Shown: positions 18,421 to 28,331, counted from the first letter of the stretch. The stretch is 64,000 bases of DNA from an uncultured Prevotellaceae bacterium (GCA_902775475.1 CACYME010000015.1:1-64000); one strand, 5' to 3'. The notes: a model not told the origin generated them from the sequence alone. Program-made: numbers and translations.

Positions 18421-18437
18421 GAGATAAAACGGACTTT
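18404..18437 (-). terminator. Terminator-like hairpin overlapping the start of the beta-helix lipoprotein
   Basis: On the minus strand AAAGTCCGTTT (18437-18427) pairs with AAACGGACTTT (18414-18404), followed by more T residues. The 12-nt loop includes the two adjacent ATG codons of the 17032-18420 gene. It is placed as the rubrerythrin terminator, yet its 3' arm encodes residues 3-6 of the next protein. Confidence 0.7.
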
Positions 18438-18456
18438 CTGTCGGTTTATTGCATTT

Positions 18457-19008
18457 TTACTCGCCGAAATAGCGTTTCAGCAGTCCGGCGAAGCCTGCTC
18501 CGTGGCGAGCCTCGTCCTTGGCCATCTCATGGACGGTGTCATGGATGGCGTCGAATCCGGCAGCCTTGGCGTTCTTGGCAATGCGGAACTTGTCCTCGCA
18601 GGCTCCGGCCTCGGCAGCGGCGCGCTTCTGCAGGTTGGTCTTCGTGTCCCACACGCACTCGCCGAGCAGCTCGGCAAAGCGGCTGGCGTGGTCGGCCTCC
18701 TCGAAGGCGTAGCGCCTGAAGGCCTCGGCAATCTCAGGATAGCCCTCGCGGTCGGCCTGGCGGGCCATGGCCAGATACATGCCCACCTCGCCGCACTCGC
18801 CGTTGAAGTGGCAGCGCAGGTCTTCAATCATTTCCTCGCTGACGCCCTCGGGCTTGCCATCGCCAATTTTGTGGACGGTGGCATAGGCCATTTCCTCCTT
18901 CAGCTCGGAGAACTTTGAGGCGGGAGCCTTACAGATGGGGCACTTCTCGGGTGCAGCGTCGCCTTCGTAGATATATCCACAAACGGCGCAGATAAACTTT
19001 TTCTTCAT
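18457..19008 (-). CDS. Rubrerythrin (rubredoxin-first arrangement)
   Basis: Non-heme iron peroxidase protecting anaerobes from peroxide. 183 residues. The rubredoxin-like Fe(SCys)4 domain is at the N-terminus (Cys7, Cys10, Cys23, Cys26) and the four-helix diiron domain follows ([40 protein letters not shown]). This reversed order differs from classical rubrerythrin, which carries rubredoxin at the C-terminus. ATG 19008 is preferred over 19080: the -7 box TATCTTTG at 19050-19057 lies inside the longer frame, and the shorter start yields the exact rubredoxin N-terminus. Confidence 0.92.
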   Translation of the reverse strand: MKKKFICAVCGYIYEGDAAPEKCPICKAPASKFSELKEEMAYATVHKIGDGKPEGVSEEMIEDLRCHFNGECGEVGMYLAMARQADREGYPEIAEAFRRYAFEEADHASRFAELLGECVWDTKTNLQKRAAAEAGACEDKFRIAKNAKAAGFDAIHDTVHEMAKDEARHGAGFAGLLKRYFGE

Positions 19009-19049
19009 ATTTGCAATACTTAAAAATGGGTAAATAAATAATGTTTTTG

Positions 19050-19057
19050 CAAAGATA
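19050..19057 (-). promoter_or_regulatory. -7 promoter box of rubrerythrin gene
   Basis: TATCTTTG on the minus strand, 41 bp before the ATG at 19008. Confidence 0.6.
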
Positions 19058-19062
19058 AGGAG

Positions 19063-19100
19063 AAAAAATAAATCCCGCAAGTTTTTTGCAGGATTTATTT
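19063..19100 (-). terminator. Terminator of htpG
   Basis: On the minus strand AAATAAATCC pairs with GGATTTATTT around a short loop, followed by a T-run. It stands directly after the htpG stop and before the rubrerythrin promoter. Confidence 0.7.
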
Positions 19101-19146
19101 TCCAATTTATACGATGTCTATTTCACATAGTGGGAGTTGGGGGGTG

Positions 19147-21201
19147 TTAATGAATCAGCTCAATGGAGCGCTTCAGGAAGGCATCGAGCGCAGCACCCTT
19201 GAGCATGCCGTTCTGCAGCAGGGCGAGGTCGATGAGCTGGTGCACCACGTCGTTATGGCTGGCATAGTCGGCGATGAGATGCTGTTTCTTGTCCTTCTGC
19301 TCGTCGATGGCTTTCTGCGTGGCGGCCTTGTCGTCTTTCTGCTCCTGGGTGATTTCCTCGGGCTTCTTCTTCTTGGTCATCTGGTTCAGGGCAGCCAGAC
19401 GGGCCTCCTGTCCCTTCAGCTCGCTCTCGATGGGCTTCAGCTGTTCGGCCAGGGCGCTCTGCGCATCGCTGAGCACCTGCTTCACCAGCCGGTGGTCGCT
19501 GTTGAGGACAATGTTGAACGAGTCGGGCATCTGGCCGTAGAAAGCCATGCCGCTTTGGTAGCGGCTCATCTCCTTCATGCGGCGCATCCACTCGTTCTGC
19601 GTGATGACCACGGGGCGCTGCTCCTCGCCAAGGGCGTTCACCTCGACGATGAACTCGGTCTTGTCGAGCTGAGGCAGCTGCGAACTGAACACGGCTGACA
19701 AATTGTCACGCTCCTCCTCGGCGAGCATCGTCTTCGGGGCCTCCTCCTTCTGGATGAGATGGTCGATGGTGTCGGCATCGACGCGGGTGAAGCGGCTCTT
19801 CTCGAACTTCTGCTCCAGCGTCTGGATGCAGGGCACGTCAAGCTGTCCGGCAAAGAGCAGCACCGAGTAGCCCTTGTCCTGAGCTGCCTTGATGTAGCTG
19901 TACTGCTCGTCCTTGTCAGTGGCATAGAGGTAGACGAGGTTGCCGTCCTTGTCCTTCTGCGATGCCTCGATGAGCGTCTTGTACTCGTCGAAGGTGAAGT
20001 ACTTGCCCTCCGTGTCCTTGAAGAGCGAGAAGTCCTTGGCGCGGTCGTAGAATCCCTCCTCGGTGAGGATGCCATAGTTGATGAAGAGCTTCAGGTCGTC
20101 CCACTTCTCCTCGTAGGCCTTGCGGTCTTCGTTGAAGATGGCTTTCAGACGGTCGGAGACCTTCTTGGTGATGTACGACGAAATCTTCTTCACCTCGCGG
20201 TCGCTCTGCAAGTAGCTGCGGCTGACATTCAGGGGGATGTCGGGCGAATCGATGACGCCGTGGAGCAGGGTTAGGAACTCCGGAACGATGCCATCGACCT
20301 GGTCGGTGACGAAGACCTGGTTGCAGTAGAGCTGAATCTTGTTCTTCTGTAGCTCCAGCGAGTTCTTGATGCGTGGAAAATAGAGGATTCCCGTCAGGTT
20401 GAAGGGATAGTCCACGTTGAGGTGAATCCAGAAGAGCGGCTCGTCCTGCATGGGATAGAGCGTGCGGTAGAACGACTTGTAGTCCTCGTCCTTCAGCGTA
20501 GAGGGTGTCTTGGCCCACAGCGGCTCCACATTATTAATAATGTTGTCTTCCTCGGTATCTACCTGTTTGCCGTCCTTCCACTCAGTCTTCTTGCCGAAGG
20601 CGACGGGCACGGGGAGGAACTTGCAGTACTTGTTCAGCAGGCCCTCGAGTTTGTACTTGTCGAGGAACTCCTTGCAGTCGTCGTCGATGTAGAGGATGAT
20701 GTCGGAGCCTCGGTCCTCGCGCTCTGCATCGTCAATCTCATAGGCAGGGCTACCGTCGCAGCTCCACTTCACGGCCTTCGAGCCTTCCTTGTAGGACTTG
20801 GTGATGATTTCCACCTTCTTCGACACCATGAACGAGGAGTAGAAGCCCAGTCCGAAGTGGCCGATGATGTTGTTGGCATTGTCCTTATACTTCTCCAGGA
20901 AGTCGTTGACACCCGAGAAGGCTATCTGGTTGATGTACTTGTCGATTTCCTCCTCGGTCATGCCGATACCGCGGTCGCTGATGGTGATGGTGCCCTTGTC
21001 GGCATCGAAGCTCACGTGTACCGTCAGGTCGCCCAGCTCGCCCTTGAACTCGCCCTGAGCACTGAGGGTCTTCAGCTTCTGCGTGGCATCGACGGCGTTG
21101 GAAACCATCTCGCGCAGGAAAATCTCATGATCACTATAGAGGAATTTCTTAATGACCGGAAATATATTCTCAGTCGTTACACCAATGTTACCTTTTTGCA
21201 T
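19147..21201 (-). CDS. htpG: Chaperone protein HtpG (Hsp90)
   Basis: Cytoplasmic ATP-dependent Hsp90. 684 residues from the ATG at 21201, chosen over 21264 because MQKGNIGVTTENIFPVIKKFL is the standard N-terminus. GHKL ATPase motifs: EMVSNAVDATQK, ISDRGIGMTEEE, and GHFGLGFYSSFMV. The middle and C-terminal dimerisation domains complete the protein. A charged KKKKPEEITQEQKDDK stretch near residue 605 is a lineage insertion. Only a weak -7-like GATATTTG lies upstream. The gene follows a tandem-repeat spacer. Confidence 0.97.
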   Translation of the reverse strand: MQKGNIGVTTENIFPVIKKFLYSDHEIFLREMVSNAVDATQKLKTLSAQGEFKGELGDLTVHVSFDADKGTITISDRGIGMTEEEIDKYINQIAFSGVNDFLEKYKDNANNIIGHFGLGFYSSFMVSKKVEIITKSYKEGSKAVKWSCDGSPAYEIDDAEREDRGSDIILYIDDDCKEFLDKYKLEGLLNKYCKFLPVPVAFGKKTEWKDGKQVDTEEDNIINNVEPLWAKTPSTLKDEDYKSFYRTLYPMQDEPLFWIHLNVDYPFNLTGILYFPRIKNSLELQKNKIQLYCNQVFVTDQVDGIVPEFLTLLHGVIDSPDIPLNVSRSYLQSDREVKKISSYITKKVSDRLKAIFNEDRKAYEEKWDDLKLFINYGILTEEGFYDRAKDFSLFKDTEGKYFTFDEYKTLIEASQKDKDGNLVYLYATDKDEQYSYIKAAQDKGYSVLLFAGQLDVPCIQTLEQKFEKSRFTRVDADTIDHLIQKEEAPKTMLAEEERDNLSAVFSSQLPQLDKTEFIVEVNALGEEQRPVVITQNEWMRRMKEMSRYQSGMAFYGQMPDSFNIVLNSDHRLVKQVLSDAQSALAEQLKPIESELKGQEARLAALNQMTKKKKPEEITQEQKDDKAATQKAIDEQKDKKQHLIADYASHNDVVHQLIDLALLQNGMLKGAALDAFLKRSIELIH

Positions 21202-21279
21202 AGTTCTATTTGCTTTGTTTGTTAATTTGTTTGTTTGCCGTATAGGCTGCAAATATCGTGCCACAAAATATGCTGTTGA

Positions 21280-21490
21280 GAGTTGAGTGATTAGTGTTGA
21301 GTGTTGAGAGACGTTAGTTTATTAGTGTTGAGAGTTGAGAGTTGAGTGCTGAGAGACGTTAGTTTATTAGTGTTCAGTGTTGAGAGTTGAGTGTTGAGAG
21401 ACGTTAGTTTTGAGGGACAAAGGGAGGGATGAGGGGTGAGAGAAAAAAATCAGGAGTCAGGAGAGTTCCTACCAACTCCTAACTCCTAAT
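21280..21490. repeat. 45-bp tandem repeat and GTTGAG low-complexity spacer
   Basis: GAGAGACGTTAGTTT recurs at 21306, 21351 and 21396, exactly 45 bp apart, giving about two and a half units rich in GTTGAG words. It is followed by an imperfect inverted repeat made of AGGAGTCAGGAG and several CTCCTAA(C/T)TCCTAA words. The 311-bp spacer between glgP and htpG holds nothing else. Confidence 0.75.
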
Positions 21491-21512
21491 TCCTAATTCC
21501 TAACTCCAAGGC

Positions 21513-24089
21513 TTAGAAACTCTGCGGCAGCTCCAGCCAGCGCACATAGCAGAAGTCCTGACGATGAGGCAGTTCCTTGTTTTTGGGATACATACGCACG
21601 GCAGAGCGATACTCACCAGCCTGCTGCGGCTTCAGCTCGGCCTCGAAGGTGTACTGGTTGCCTTCGCGTCCCACCAGCTTCAGTGGCTCGATGCTGTAGA
21701 TGCGGTCCTCGCCCTTCTTGTCGGTGTAGATGTTCACCTTCTCCAGGCCGATGGCGTCGTCGAGGCCCTGCTCGTCGATGACATAGCGCAGCTTGTACTT
21801 CTGGCCCGTCTCAAGTCCGGTGGCAGCCACGTTCCACTCGGAGCTGACCACGCGGATGCTGTCCCAGCGCTCGGCCACGGCCTCCTTCCACTGAGCGATG
21901 TCCTTGGCCTTGCGGTAGCCGTCCTTGGCAATCTCCTTGAAGCGCTTGGCCTCCTTCTCGTAGAACTTCGAGTAGTAGTCGTCAAGCTGGCGCTTCATCG
22001 TGTAGTGAGGTGCTATCTGGGCGATGGAGTTCTTGATGACCTTGATCCAGCCCTCGCTGATGCCCTTCTTGTTCTTCTTATAATAGAGGGGTATAATCTC
22101 GTTCTCAAGCAGCGAGTAGATGGTGGCGGCATCGAGCTGGTCCTGATAACCCTGGTTGTCGTAGGTGCGCTTCTCGGTGAGTGCCCATCCTGCGCCCTCG
22201 CGGTAGCCCTCGAGCCACCAGCCGTCCTTCACGCTGAGGTTCACCACACCGTTCATCTCGGCCTTCTCGCCCGATGTGCCAGAGGCCTCCAGCGGACGTG
22301 TCGGGGTGTTCATCCAGATGTCCACACCCGAAACGAGACGGCGGGCCAGCAGGAAGTCGTAGTCCTCGAGGAAGATAATCTTACCCAGGAATTCCGGACG
22401 CTGTGAGATTTCATAGATTTTCTTGATGAGTCCCTGGCCTGCGCCATCGGCGGGGTGAGCCTTTCCGGCGAAGAGGAACTGCACGGGGCGCTCGGGGTTG
22501 TTCACGATCTTCGACAGACGGTCGAGGTCGGTGAACAGCAGGTGGGCGCGCTTATAGGTGGCGAAGCGGCGGCAGAAGCCAATGATAAGAGCGTTGGGGT
22601 TGATGCGCTCCAGCAGGCTGAGCACACGCGAGGGGTCGCCCTGGTTGCGCAGCCACGTGTCGCGGAACTGCTCCTTGATGTAGTCGACGAGTTTCTGCTT
22701 CAGGGCCATGCGGGTGCTCCAGATTTCCTCGTCGGGCACGTCGTAGATGGCTTCCCAGATTTTCTCGTTCGACTGGTCGAACATGAAGTTCTCGTCGAAG
22801 TACTTGGCATAGAGCTTGCGCCACTCCGTTGCGCTCCAGGTGGGGAAGTGAACGCCGTTGGTGACGTAGCCCACGTGGTTCTCCTCGGGGAAGTAGCCGT
22901 TCCAGATGCCCGAGAACATCTTCTGCGAGACCCATCCGTGGAGCTTCGATACACCGTTGACCTCCTGGCAGGTGTTGCAGGCAAAGGTCGACATGCAGAA
23001 CTTCTCGCCGTGGTCGTCAGGATTCGTGCGGCCCATGCCGATGAACTCGTCCCACGAGATGCCTAAGCGCTGCGGGTAGCCACCCATATACTTGCCGAAG
23101 AGCCCCTCGTCGAAGTAGTCGTGACCGGCGGGAACGGGGGTGTGCACGGTGTAGAGACCGCTGGCACGCACCAGCTCCATGGCCTGGTTGAACGTCAGGT
23201 GCTCATCCTCGATGTAGTCGCACAGACGCTGCAGGTTGGCCAGGGCGGCGTGGCCCTCATTGCAGTGGTAGATGTCCTTCTTGATGCCCAGCTTCTTCAG
23301 CGTCAGCACGCCACCGATACCGAGCAGGATTTCCTGCTTCAGACGGTTCTCCCAGTCGCCGCCATAGAGGCTGTGGGTGATGGGCTTGTCGAAGTCGCTG
23401 TTCATTTCGTTATCAGTATCAAGCAGATAGAGCTTGATGCGTCCTACGTTCACACGCCACACGTAAGCGTGAACCATGTAGTTCGTATAAGGCACGTCGA
23501 CCACCAGCGGCTGGCCGTTCTCGTCCAGCTGGCGCTCGATGGGCAGATGGGTGAAGTTCTGTGCTTCGTATTTGGCAATCTGCTGTCCGTCCATTGACAG
23601 GCTCTGGGTGAAATAGCCGAAACGATAGAGGAAGCCAATGGCGCACATGTCGACGTTAGAGTCTGATGCCTCCTTCAGGTAGTCGCCAGCCAGCATGCCC
23701 AGACCACCGCTGTAGATCTTCAGAGCCGAGTGCATGCCATACTCCATAGAGAAGTAAGCCACCGACGGACGCTTCTTGTCGGGCTTCACGTCCATATATG
23801 CACGGAAGAGCTCATAGACGGCCTTGATGCGCTTCATCAGCGCCTTGTCCTTCACGATGGCCTCCTTGCGGGCGAAGCTCAGACGCTCGAGCAGCATCAC
23901 AGGGTTGTGCTTCACGTCGTGGTACAGTTCGGGGTCAAGGTCGCGGAAAAGGTCGCGGGCCTCGTAGTTCCACACCCACCAGAGGTTATGGGCAATCTCG
24001 TCGAGGCACTTCAGCTCTTCGGGAAGGCTCGATTTCACGGTCAGCTCCTTCCACTGAGGAGCATTGGCGTAGTCTGCTTTGATTTTCAT
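21513..24089 (-). CDS. glgP: Alpha-glucan (glycogen) phosphorylase, GT35, with N-terminal DUF3417
   Basis: PLP-dependent enzyme releasing glucose-1-phosphate from glycogen or maltodextrin. 858 residues: DUF3417 N-terminal domain (about 1-100) with the [14 protein letters not shown] motif. The phosphorylase core follows, with [20 protein letters not shown] (111-130) and the PLP segment [14 protein letters not shown] (Lys609). The protein continues into a C-terminal beta-rich extension from about 740. It lies 41 bp downstream of the glycogen synthase gene on the same strand, so both arms of glycogen metabolism are probably one transcript. Confidence 0.93.
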   Translation of the reverse strand: MKIKADYANAPQWKELTVKSSLPEELKCLDEIAHNLWWVWNYEARDLFRDLDPELYHDVKHNPVMLLERLSFARKEAIVKDKALMKRIKAVYELFRAYMDVKPDKKRPSVAYFSMEYGMHSALKIYSGGLGMLAGDYLKEASDSNVDMCAIGFLYRFGYFTQSLSMDGQQIAKYEAQNFTHLPIERQLDENGQPLVVDVPYTNYMVHAYVWRVNVGRIKLYLLDTDNEMNSDFDKPITHSLYGGDWENRLKQEILLGIGGVLTLKKLGIKKDIYHCNEGHAALANLQRLCDYIEDEHLTFNQAMELVRASGLYTVHTPVPAGHDYFDEGLFGKYMGGYPQRLGISWDEFIGMGRTNPDDHGEKFCMSTFACNTCQEVNGVSKLHGWVSQKMFSGIWNGYFPEENHVGYVTNGVHFPTWSATEWRKLYAKYFDENFMFDQSNEKIWEAIYDVPDEEIWSTRMALKQKLVDYIKEQFRDTWLRNQGDPSRVLSLLERINPNALIIGFCRRFATYKRAHLLFTDLDRLSKIVNNPERPVQFLFAGKAHPADGAGQGLIKKIYEISQRPEFLGKIIFLEDYDFLLARRLVSGVDIWMNTPTRPLEASGTSGEKAEMNGVVNLSVKDGWWLEGYREGAGWALTEKRTYDNQGYQDQLDAATIYSLLENEIIPLYYKKNKKGISEGWIKVIKNSIAQIAPHYTMKRQLDDYYSKFYEKEAKRFKEIAKDGYRKAKDIAQWKEAVAERWDSIRVVSSEWNVAATGLETGQKYKLRYVIDEQGLDDAIGLEKVNIYTDKKGEDRIYSIEPLKLVGREGNQYTFEAELKPQQAGEYRSAVRMYPKNKELPHRQDFCYVRWLELPQSF

Positions 24090-24130
24090 AATTCCTTTTT
24101 ACCTTATTGTTATATAATTATGTATTATTT

Positions 24131-25819
24131 CTACATGCTGGCTTCAGCATCCTGGCTAAGCGAAGCCATTCGCTGGCCAGCCTTTTGCAGGGCGATGTCG
24201 TAAGCCTCGTAATAGTATTTGATGAACTCGCTCCAGAGGGCTTTCTTCGACAGCTGCGAGGCCTTCGTGCGACAGGCGTCCACCTGCTTCTGCGTGAAGC
24301 CCGAGAACGCTGAGACGGTGTCCTTGATGAGGTCGGCCACCTCAGAGTAGTTATAGTCCGTGCGATGAATGACGCGCACACCGTCCTCCAGCTGTCCCTC
24401 GTGGCCAAACTCCTTGTTGGCCCAGAGGCCGAAGCCAGCCAGGTCGGTGGTGATGCAGGGCACCTTGAAGGCGACGGCCTCCAGCGGTGTATAGCCCCAC
24501 GGCTCATAGTAGCTGGGATAGATGCAGAGGTCGTTGCCCAGCACCACATCGTAATAGGTGAGGTTCATGATGCCGTCGTTGCCGTCGAGATAGCAGGGCA
24601 GGAACACCACCTTCACCTTGTCGTCGTGGCGGTTGTGCATGTCGTAGAACTTCATCATGTTCAGCACATTGTCGTGCCCCATGTTGTGCAGCCAGTGGGT
24701 CACCTGCGGAACTTCCAGCGGTGTGTCATAGGGCAGCCCGCTCTCTAAGCGCTCCTTCAGGTCCTGACGCGGCTCGCCTACCCATCCGGGCACCACGATG
24801 AACGCCAGCACCGTCTTCTTCAGGTTGCGGTCGCGCAGCAGGCGGTTCATGGCCTCTACGAACACGTCGATGCCCTTGTTACGGAACTCATAGCGGCCCG
24901 ACGTGGAGACGATGAGGGTGTCATCGTCGAGATTCTCGCCCAGCAGCGCGTTGGCCACCTGCAGCATTTTGCGGCGGGCCAGCTTGCGCTTCCGGTTGAA
25001 GGCCTGCGTCTTTGGCACGAAGCTGTTGTCGAAGCCGTTGGGCAGCACCACGTCGACGGGTTTGTCGAGCAGTTCGAGGCACTCGTTAGCCGTAATGTCG
25101 CTCACCGTAGTGAAGCAGTCCACGTGGTGGGCCGTCTGTTTCTCTATGGAGTGTTTCGACTCCATGTTCAGCTCACGAGCCATCTGGTCGCCGTTGTAGG
25201 CAAACAGATAGTCGTAGAGCGGTTTCTGGTTGCCCGCGATGGAGCGGCCGATGCTCGTGGCATGCGTGGTGAAGATGGTGGCTATCTGCGGCACCTTGTT
25301 GTTCAAGTAGAGTGCCCCCAGGCCACACATCCATTCGTTGGCGTGATAAATCACCTTCTTGCTGTCGTCGATGGCATAATGATAGAAGCTCTCCACCACC
25401 AGCGCAGCGGCATAGGAGAACATCGAAGCTTCGTCATAGTCGCCATAGGCATGCAGCGAGTCTACGCCGTAGTTTTCCCACAGCCAGCCGTATATTTCAT
25501 TCTTTTTCTCAAAATAGGGGTTGAAGTCCACCAGAATAGCAATTGGCTCACCGGGCACCGTCCAGCGCCCTACCCTGACTTTCAGCCCCTGTTCCTTCGC
25601 AGTCCATTGCCACTCGGCAAAAAGGCTCTTTTCCTCGCGGAAATACAGGCTCTCAGTTTCCTTCCAGAAGTCGGGTCCAATAAAAACAATCCTGTCGTGA
25701 AAAGCGTCCTGAAGTGTCTTTGCCCTCGACGAGAGCACAGTGTAGATGCCCCCAACCTTATTGCAAACTTCCCAGCTCGATTCAAAAATGTAATCTGGAG
25801 TCAAATACTCTTTAGCCAT
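24131..25819 (-). CDS. Glycogen synthase, GT3-like
   Basis: Transfers glucose from a nucleotide sugar to glycogen. 562 residues with the GT-B features of the eukaryote-like GT3 family and not bacterial GlgA: N-terminal FESSWEVCNKVGGIYTVLSSRA, central CFTTVSDITANECLELL, and C-terminal YPSYYEPWGYTPLEAVAFKVPCITTDLAGFG with the catalytic Glu region. The start at 25819 is used because the longer frame (25855) would begin upstream of the -7 box at 25843-25850. Followed by glgP. Confidence 0.92.
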   Translation of the reverse strand: MAKEYLTPDYIFESSWEVCNKVGGIYTVLSSRAKTLQDAFHDRIVFIGPDFWKETESLYFREEKSLFAEWQWTAKEQGLKVRVGRWTVPGEPIAILVDFNPYFEKKNEIYGWLWENYGVDSLHAYGDYDEASMFSYAAALVVESFYHYAIDDSKKVIYHANEWMCGLGALYLNNKVPQIATIFTTHATSIGRSIAGNQKPLYDYLFAYNGDQMARELNMESKHSIEKQTAHHVDCFTTVSDITANECLELLDKPVDVVLPNGFDNSFVPKTQAFNRKRKLARRKMLQVANALLGENLDDDTLIVSTSGRYEFRNKGIDVFVEAMNRLLRDRNLKKTVLAFIVVPGWVGEPRQDLKERLESGLPYDTPLEVPQVTHWLHNMGHDNVLNMMKFYDMHNRHDDKVKVVFLPCYLDGNDGIMNLTYYDVVLGNDLCIYPSYYEPWGYTPLEAVAFKVPCITTDLAGFGLWANKEFGHEGQLEDGVRVIHRTDYNYSEVADLIKDTVSAFSGFTQKQVDACRTKASQLSKKALWSEFIKYYYEAYDIALQKAGQRMASLSQDAEASM

Positions 25820-25842
25820 TATCTCTTGTTTATAAACGGCTG

Positions 25843-25850
25843 CAAAGTTA
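25843..25850 (-). promoter_or_regulatory. -7 promoter box of glycogen synthase-glgP
   Basis: TAACTTTG on the minus strand, 23 bp before the ATG at 25819. Confidence 0.6.
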
Positions 25851-25939
25851 CGCAAAAAAAGCGAAAAACACGATGTTTCAATGATATTTTTTCTGATTTT
25901 AGATAATTCTTGATTTATGTTCTATTGCTCAGTCGAAAA

Positions 25940-26360
25940 AGTGTTCAAAATTTCCACTAAAAAAAGTTCAGGATTCCGACGCATTCTGGAGTGAAAAATG
26001 GGCGTTTTGAGCGAATTTTGTCGAACGACCAACTTGGAAAGAAGTGACTGACTGGGCAAAAACTGCACAAACAGGGTAATTTTGTGCAGTTATTTTCGTT
26101 TTTCTTGACACATTTCTTGCGTTTTTTGGCTCGTCACTCACATTTTTAAGCACGCCAAATTTTCAAAAGTCAACGCCTTTTGAAAATTTGGCGTTGACTT
26201 TTTCAAGCGAAAAAGCCCCGAATTTTCCCAGAATGTGCGTAACAGTCTGTTTCTTAGACGTTTATCGACGCCCCTCAAAAATCGCTTATTTTCAGACGAA
26301 AGTTTGCTCGTTCAAAATTCTCGCGTATTTTTGAGGGTCGAGTGTTCAATATTTCCTTAA
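25940..26360 (-). repeat. Dispersed interlocking-hairpin repeat, copy 2
   Basis: About 421 bp, inverted relative to copies 1 and 3. On the minus strand it opens with GGAAATATTGAACACTCG (26355-26338) and closes with GGAAATTTTGAACACT (25955-25940), two near-identical words in direct orientation. The core is intact at 26153-26202: AAAAGTCAACGCC, CGCCAAATTTTCAAAAG, GGCGTTGACTTTT and CTTTTGAAAATTTGGCG in overlapping succession. It fills most of the spacer between the divergent glycogen synthase and exported-protein genes; the remainder is AT-rich without recognisable features. Confidence 0.8.
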
Positions 26361-26468
26361 AATTAACTTCCGTTAAGTTTTCAGGGGCATTATTACCCAT
26401 CTTTCTGCTGCCAGTTTGGCCAGGATGTTAATCTTCTGAAAATGCTTGTTGGAAATAGTTGTTTTTAG

Positions 26469-26476
26469 TAACTTTG
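26469..26476 (+). promoter_or_regulatory. -7 promoter box of exported protein gene
   Basis: TAACTTTG, 27 bp before the ATG at 26504. Confidence 0.55.
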
Positions 26477-26503
26477 CACGCAAAACGAATTGCTTTATCA
26501 GGT

Positions 26504-26941
26504 ATGAGAAAATGTTTTTTGCTGCTCGTCGCCATGTTGTTCTGTGCCACAGGTCTGATGGCACAGCAGTCTGATAGCACGGTCTTCAAGGGCTATCTCT
26601 ATAATAAGGAGTACAACGTCTATATGCGCATCAACTTCTACGACCGCGACGTTGTCATCAGCTGGCAGGAGCTCTTCGGCCAGCTTCCTGGCTTTCTGGC
26701 GAAGGAAGGCAGCAGCTACTGCTGGATAGTGACCGACGTCGAGGTGGACGGCGAGCGGGCTACGCTGGAGCTGGTGAACGATTCGGGCAGCGACGACCTG
26801 GTGGCTACGCTGACGCAGCAGAACGACTCCACCTACGTGCTGCGGCAGGGAAAGGGAGCCACAATGAGGGTGCCCAATAGCGGTAAATGGCAAAAACTGC
26901 CCCAGCAACTGACGTTCATCAGAAAAAACAAGGGGAAATAG
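26504..26941 (+). CDS. Small exported protein of unknown function
   Basis: 145 residues with a signal peptide (about 1-20, ending GLMAQ). The mature part alternates short beta strands with acidic and aromatic residues (FKGYLYNKEYNVYMRINFYDRDVVISWQ). No cysteine pair, catalytic motif or known domain is visible. The frame start at 26459 lies upstream of the promoter box, so ATG 26504 is used. It stands alone before serS. Confidence 0.65.
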   Translation: MRKCFLLLVAMLFCATGLMAQQSDSTVFKGYLYNKEYNVYMRINFYDRDVVISWQELFGQLPGFLAKEGSSYCWIVTDVEVDGERATLELVNDSGSDDLVATLTQQNDSTYVLRQGKGATMRVPNSGKWQKLPQQLTFIRKNKGK

Positions 26942-26964
26942 TTTGTCGTGTCAGCAAAAAGTAG

Positions 26965-26972
26965 TACCTTTG
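26965..26972 (+). promoter_or_regulatory. -7 promoter box of serS-lysS-gpsA
   Basis: TACCTTTG, 33 bp before the serS ATG. Confidence 0.6.
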
Positions 26973-27005
26973 CACTCTAAAATTCTCAAATTATATAAAT
27001 AAAAG

Positions 27006-28325
27006 ATGTTAACACTAAAACTCATCACCGAGGACACCGAGCGCGTGATTCGCGGCTTGGAGAAGAAACATTTTGCAGGAGCCCGCGAGGCCATTGATGA
27101 AGTGCTGGCCATTGACCGCCAGCGCCGTGAGGCTCAGCAGCAGCTGGACAAGAACCTGAACGAGCAGAAGCAGCAGTCGGGACAGATTGGCCGACTGATG
27201 AAAGAGGGCAAGCGCGAGGAGGCCGAGCAGGCTAAGCAGAACGTGAGCGCCCTGAAGGAAAGCTCGAAGCAGCTGGAAGAAACGATGAACAAGGCGCAGG
27301 AGGAGATGACCCGCCTGCTCTGCCAGATACCTAACATTCCCTACGACGAGGTGCCCGAAGGCCGCGCTGCCGAGGACAACCATGTGGTGAAGAGCAACCT
27401 GAAGGAGTGCACGCCCGACGATACAGTGGGCAACTGGACGGTGAACCCCACGCTGGGCATTGAGAATCCGCTGCCCCACTGGGAGCTGGCCAAGAAATAC
27501 AACCTCATCGACTTCGACCTGGGCGTGAAGATTACGGGTGCTGGCTTCCCCGTCTACATCGGCAAGGGTGCACAGCTGCAGCGCGCACTCATCAACTTCT
27601 TCCTCGACGAGGCACGCGCCAGCGGCTACACCGAGGTGATGCCGCCCACGGTGGTGAACGCCGCCAGCGGCTACGGCACCGGTCAGCTGCCCGACAAGGA
27701 GGGACAGATGTATCACTGCGAGGTGGATGACTTCTACCTCATTCCCACGGCCGAGGTGCCCGTGACGAACATCTACCGCGACGTCATCCTCGACGAGGCT
27801 CAGCTGCCCATCAAGAACTGCGCCTACACCGAGTGCTTCCGCCGCGAGGCCGGCTCGTATGGCAAGGATGTGCGTGGCCTGAACCGCCTGCATGAGTTCT
27901 CGAAGATAGAGATAGTGCGCATCGACAAGCCCGAACACTCGAAGGAGAGCCATAAGGAGATGCTGGAGCACGTGGAGGGCCTGCTGAAGAAGCTGGAACT
28001 GCCCTATCGCATCCTGCTGCTCTGCGGTGGCGACCAGTCGTTCACCAGTGCCATCTGCTACGACTTCGAGGTCTACAGCGAGGCTCAGGGACGCTGGCTC
28101 GAGGTATCGAGCGTGAGCAACTTCGACACCTATCAGGCCAACCGCCTGAAGTGCCGCTACCGCCGTTCCGACACGAAGAAGACTGAGCTCTGCCACACGC
28201 TGAACGGCTCGGCACTGGCCCTGCCACGCATCGTGGCCGCCCTGCTGGAGAACAACCAGACGCCTGAGGGCATCCGCATCCCCAAGGCCCTGCAGAAGTA
28301 CACCGGATTTGACATTATCGACTAA
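27006..28325 (+). CDS. serS: Serine-tRNA ligase
   Basis: Class II synthetase of 439 residues charging tRNA-Ser and tRNA-Sec. The N-terminal long antiparallel coiled coil (about 30-105, Lys/Glu/Gln-rich) binds the long variable arm. The catalytic core has LIPTAEVPVTN, FRREAGSYGKDVRGLNRLHEFSKIE (motif 2) and the C-terminal NGSALALPRIVAALLENNQ (motif 3). First gene of serS-lysS-gpsA, six bases before lysS. Confidence 0.98.
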   Translation: MLTLKLITEDTERVIRGLEKKHFAGAREAIDEVLAIDRQRREAQQQLDKNLNEQKQQSGQIGRLMKEGKREEAEQAKQNVSALKESSKQLEETMNKAQEEMTRLLCQIPNIPYDEVPEGRAAEDNHVVKSNLKECTPDDTVGNWTVNPTLGIENPLPHWELAKKYNLIDFDLGVKITGAGFPVYIGKGAQLQRALINFFLDEARASGYTEVMPPTVVNAASGYGTGQLPDKEGQMYHCEVDDFYLIPTAEVPVTNIYRDVILDEAQLPIKNCAYTECFRREAGSYGKDVRGLNRLHEFSKIEIVRIDKPEHSKESHKEMLEHVEGLLKKLELPYRILLLCGGDQSFTSAICYDFEVYSEAQGRWLEVSSVSNFDTYQANRLKCRYRRSDTKKTELCHTLNGSALALPRIVAALLENNQTPEGIRIPKALQKYTGFDIID

Positions 28326-28331
28326 AAGGCT

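Noticed and set aside
21306..21420. 45-bp tandem units as a CRISPR array
   Set aside because: Units abut directly without unique spacers and are low-complexity; no cas genes are present.
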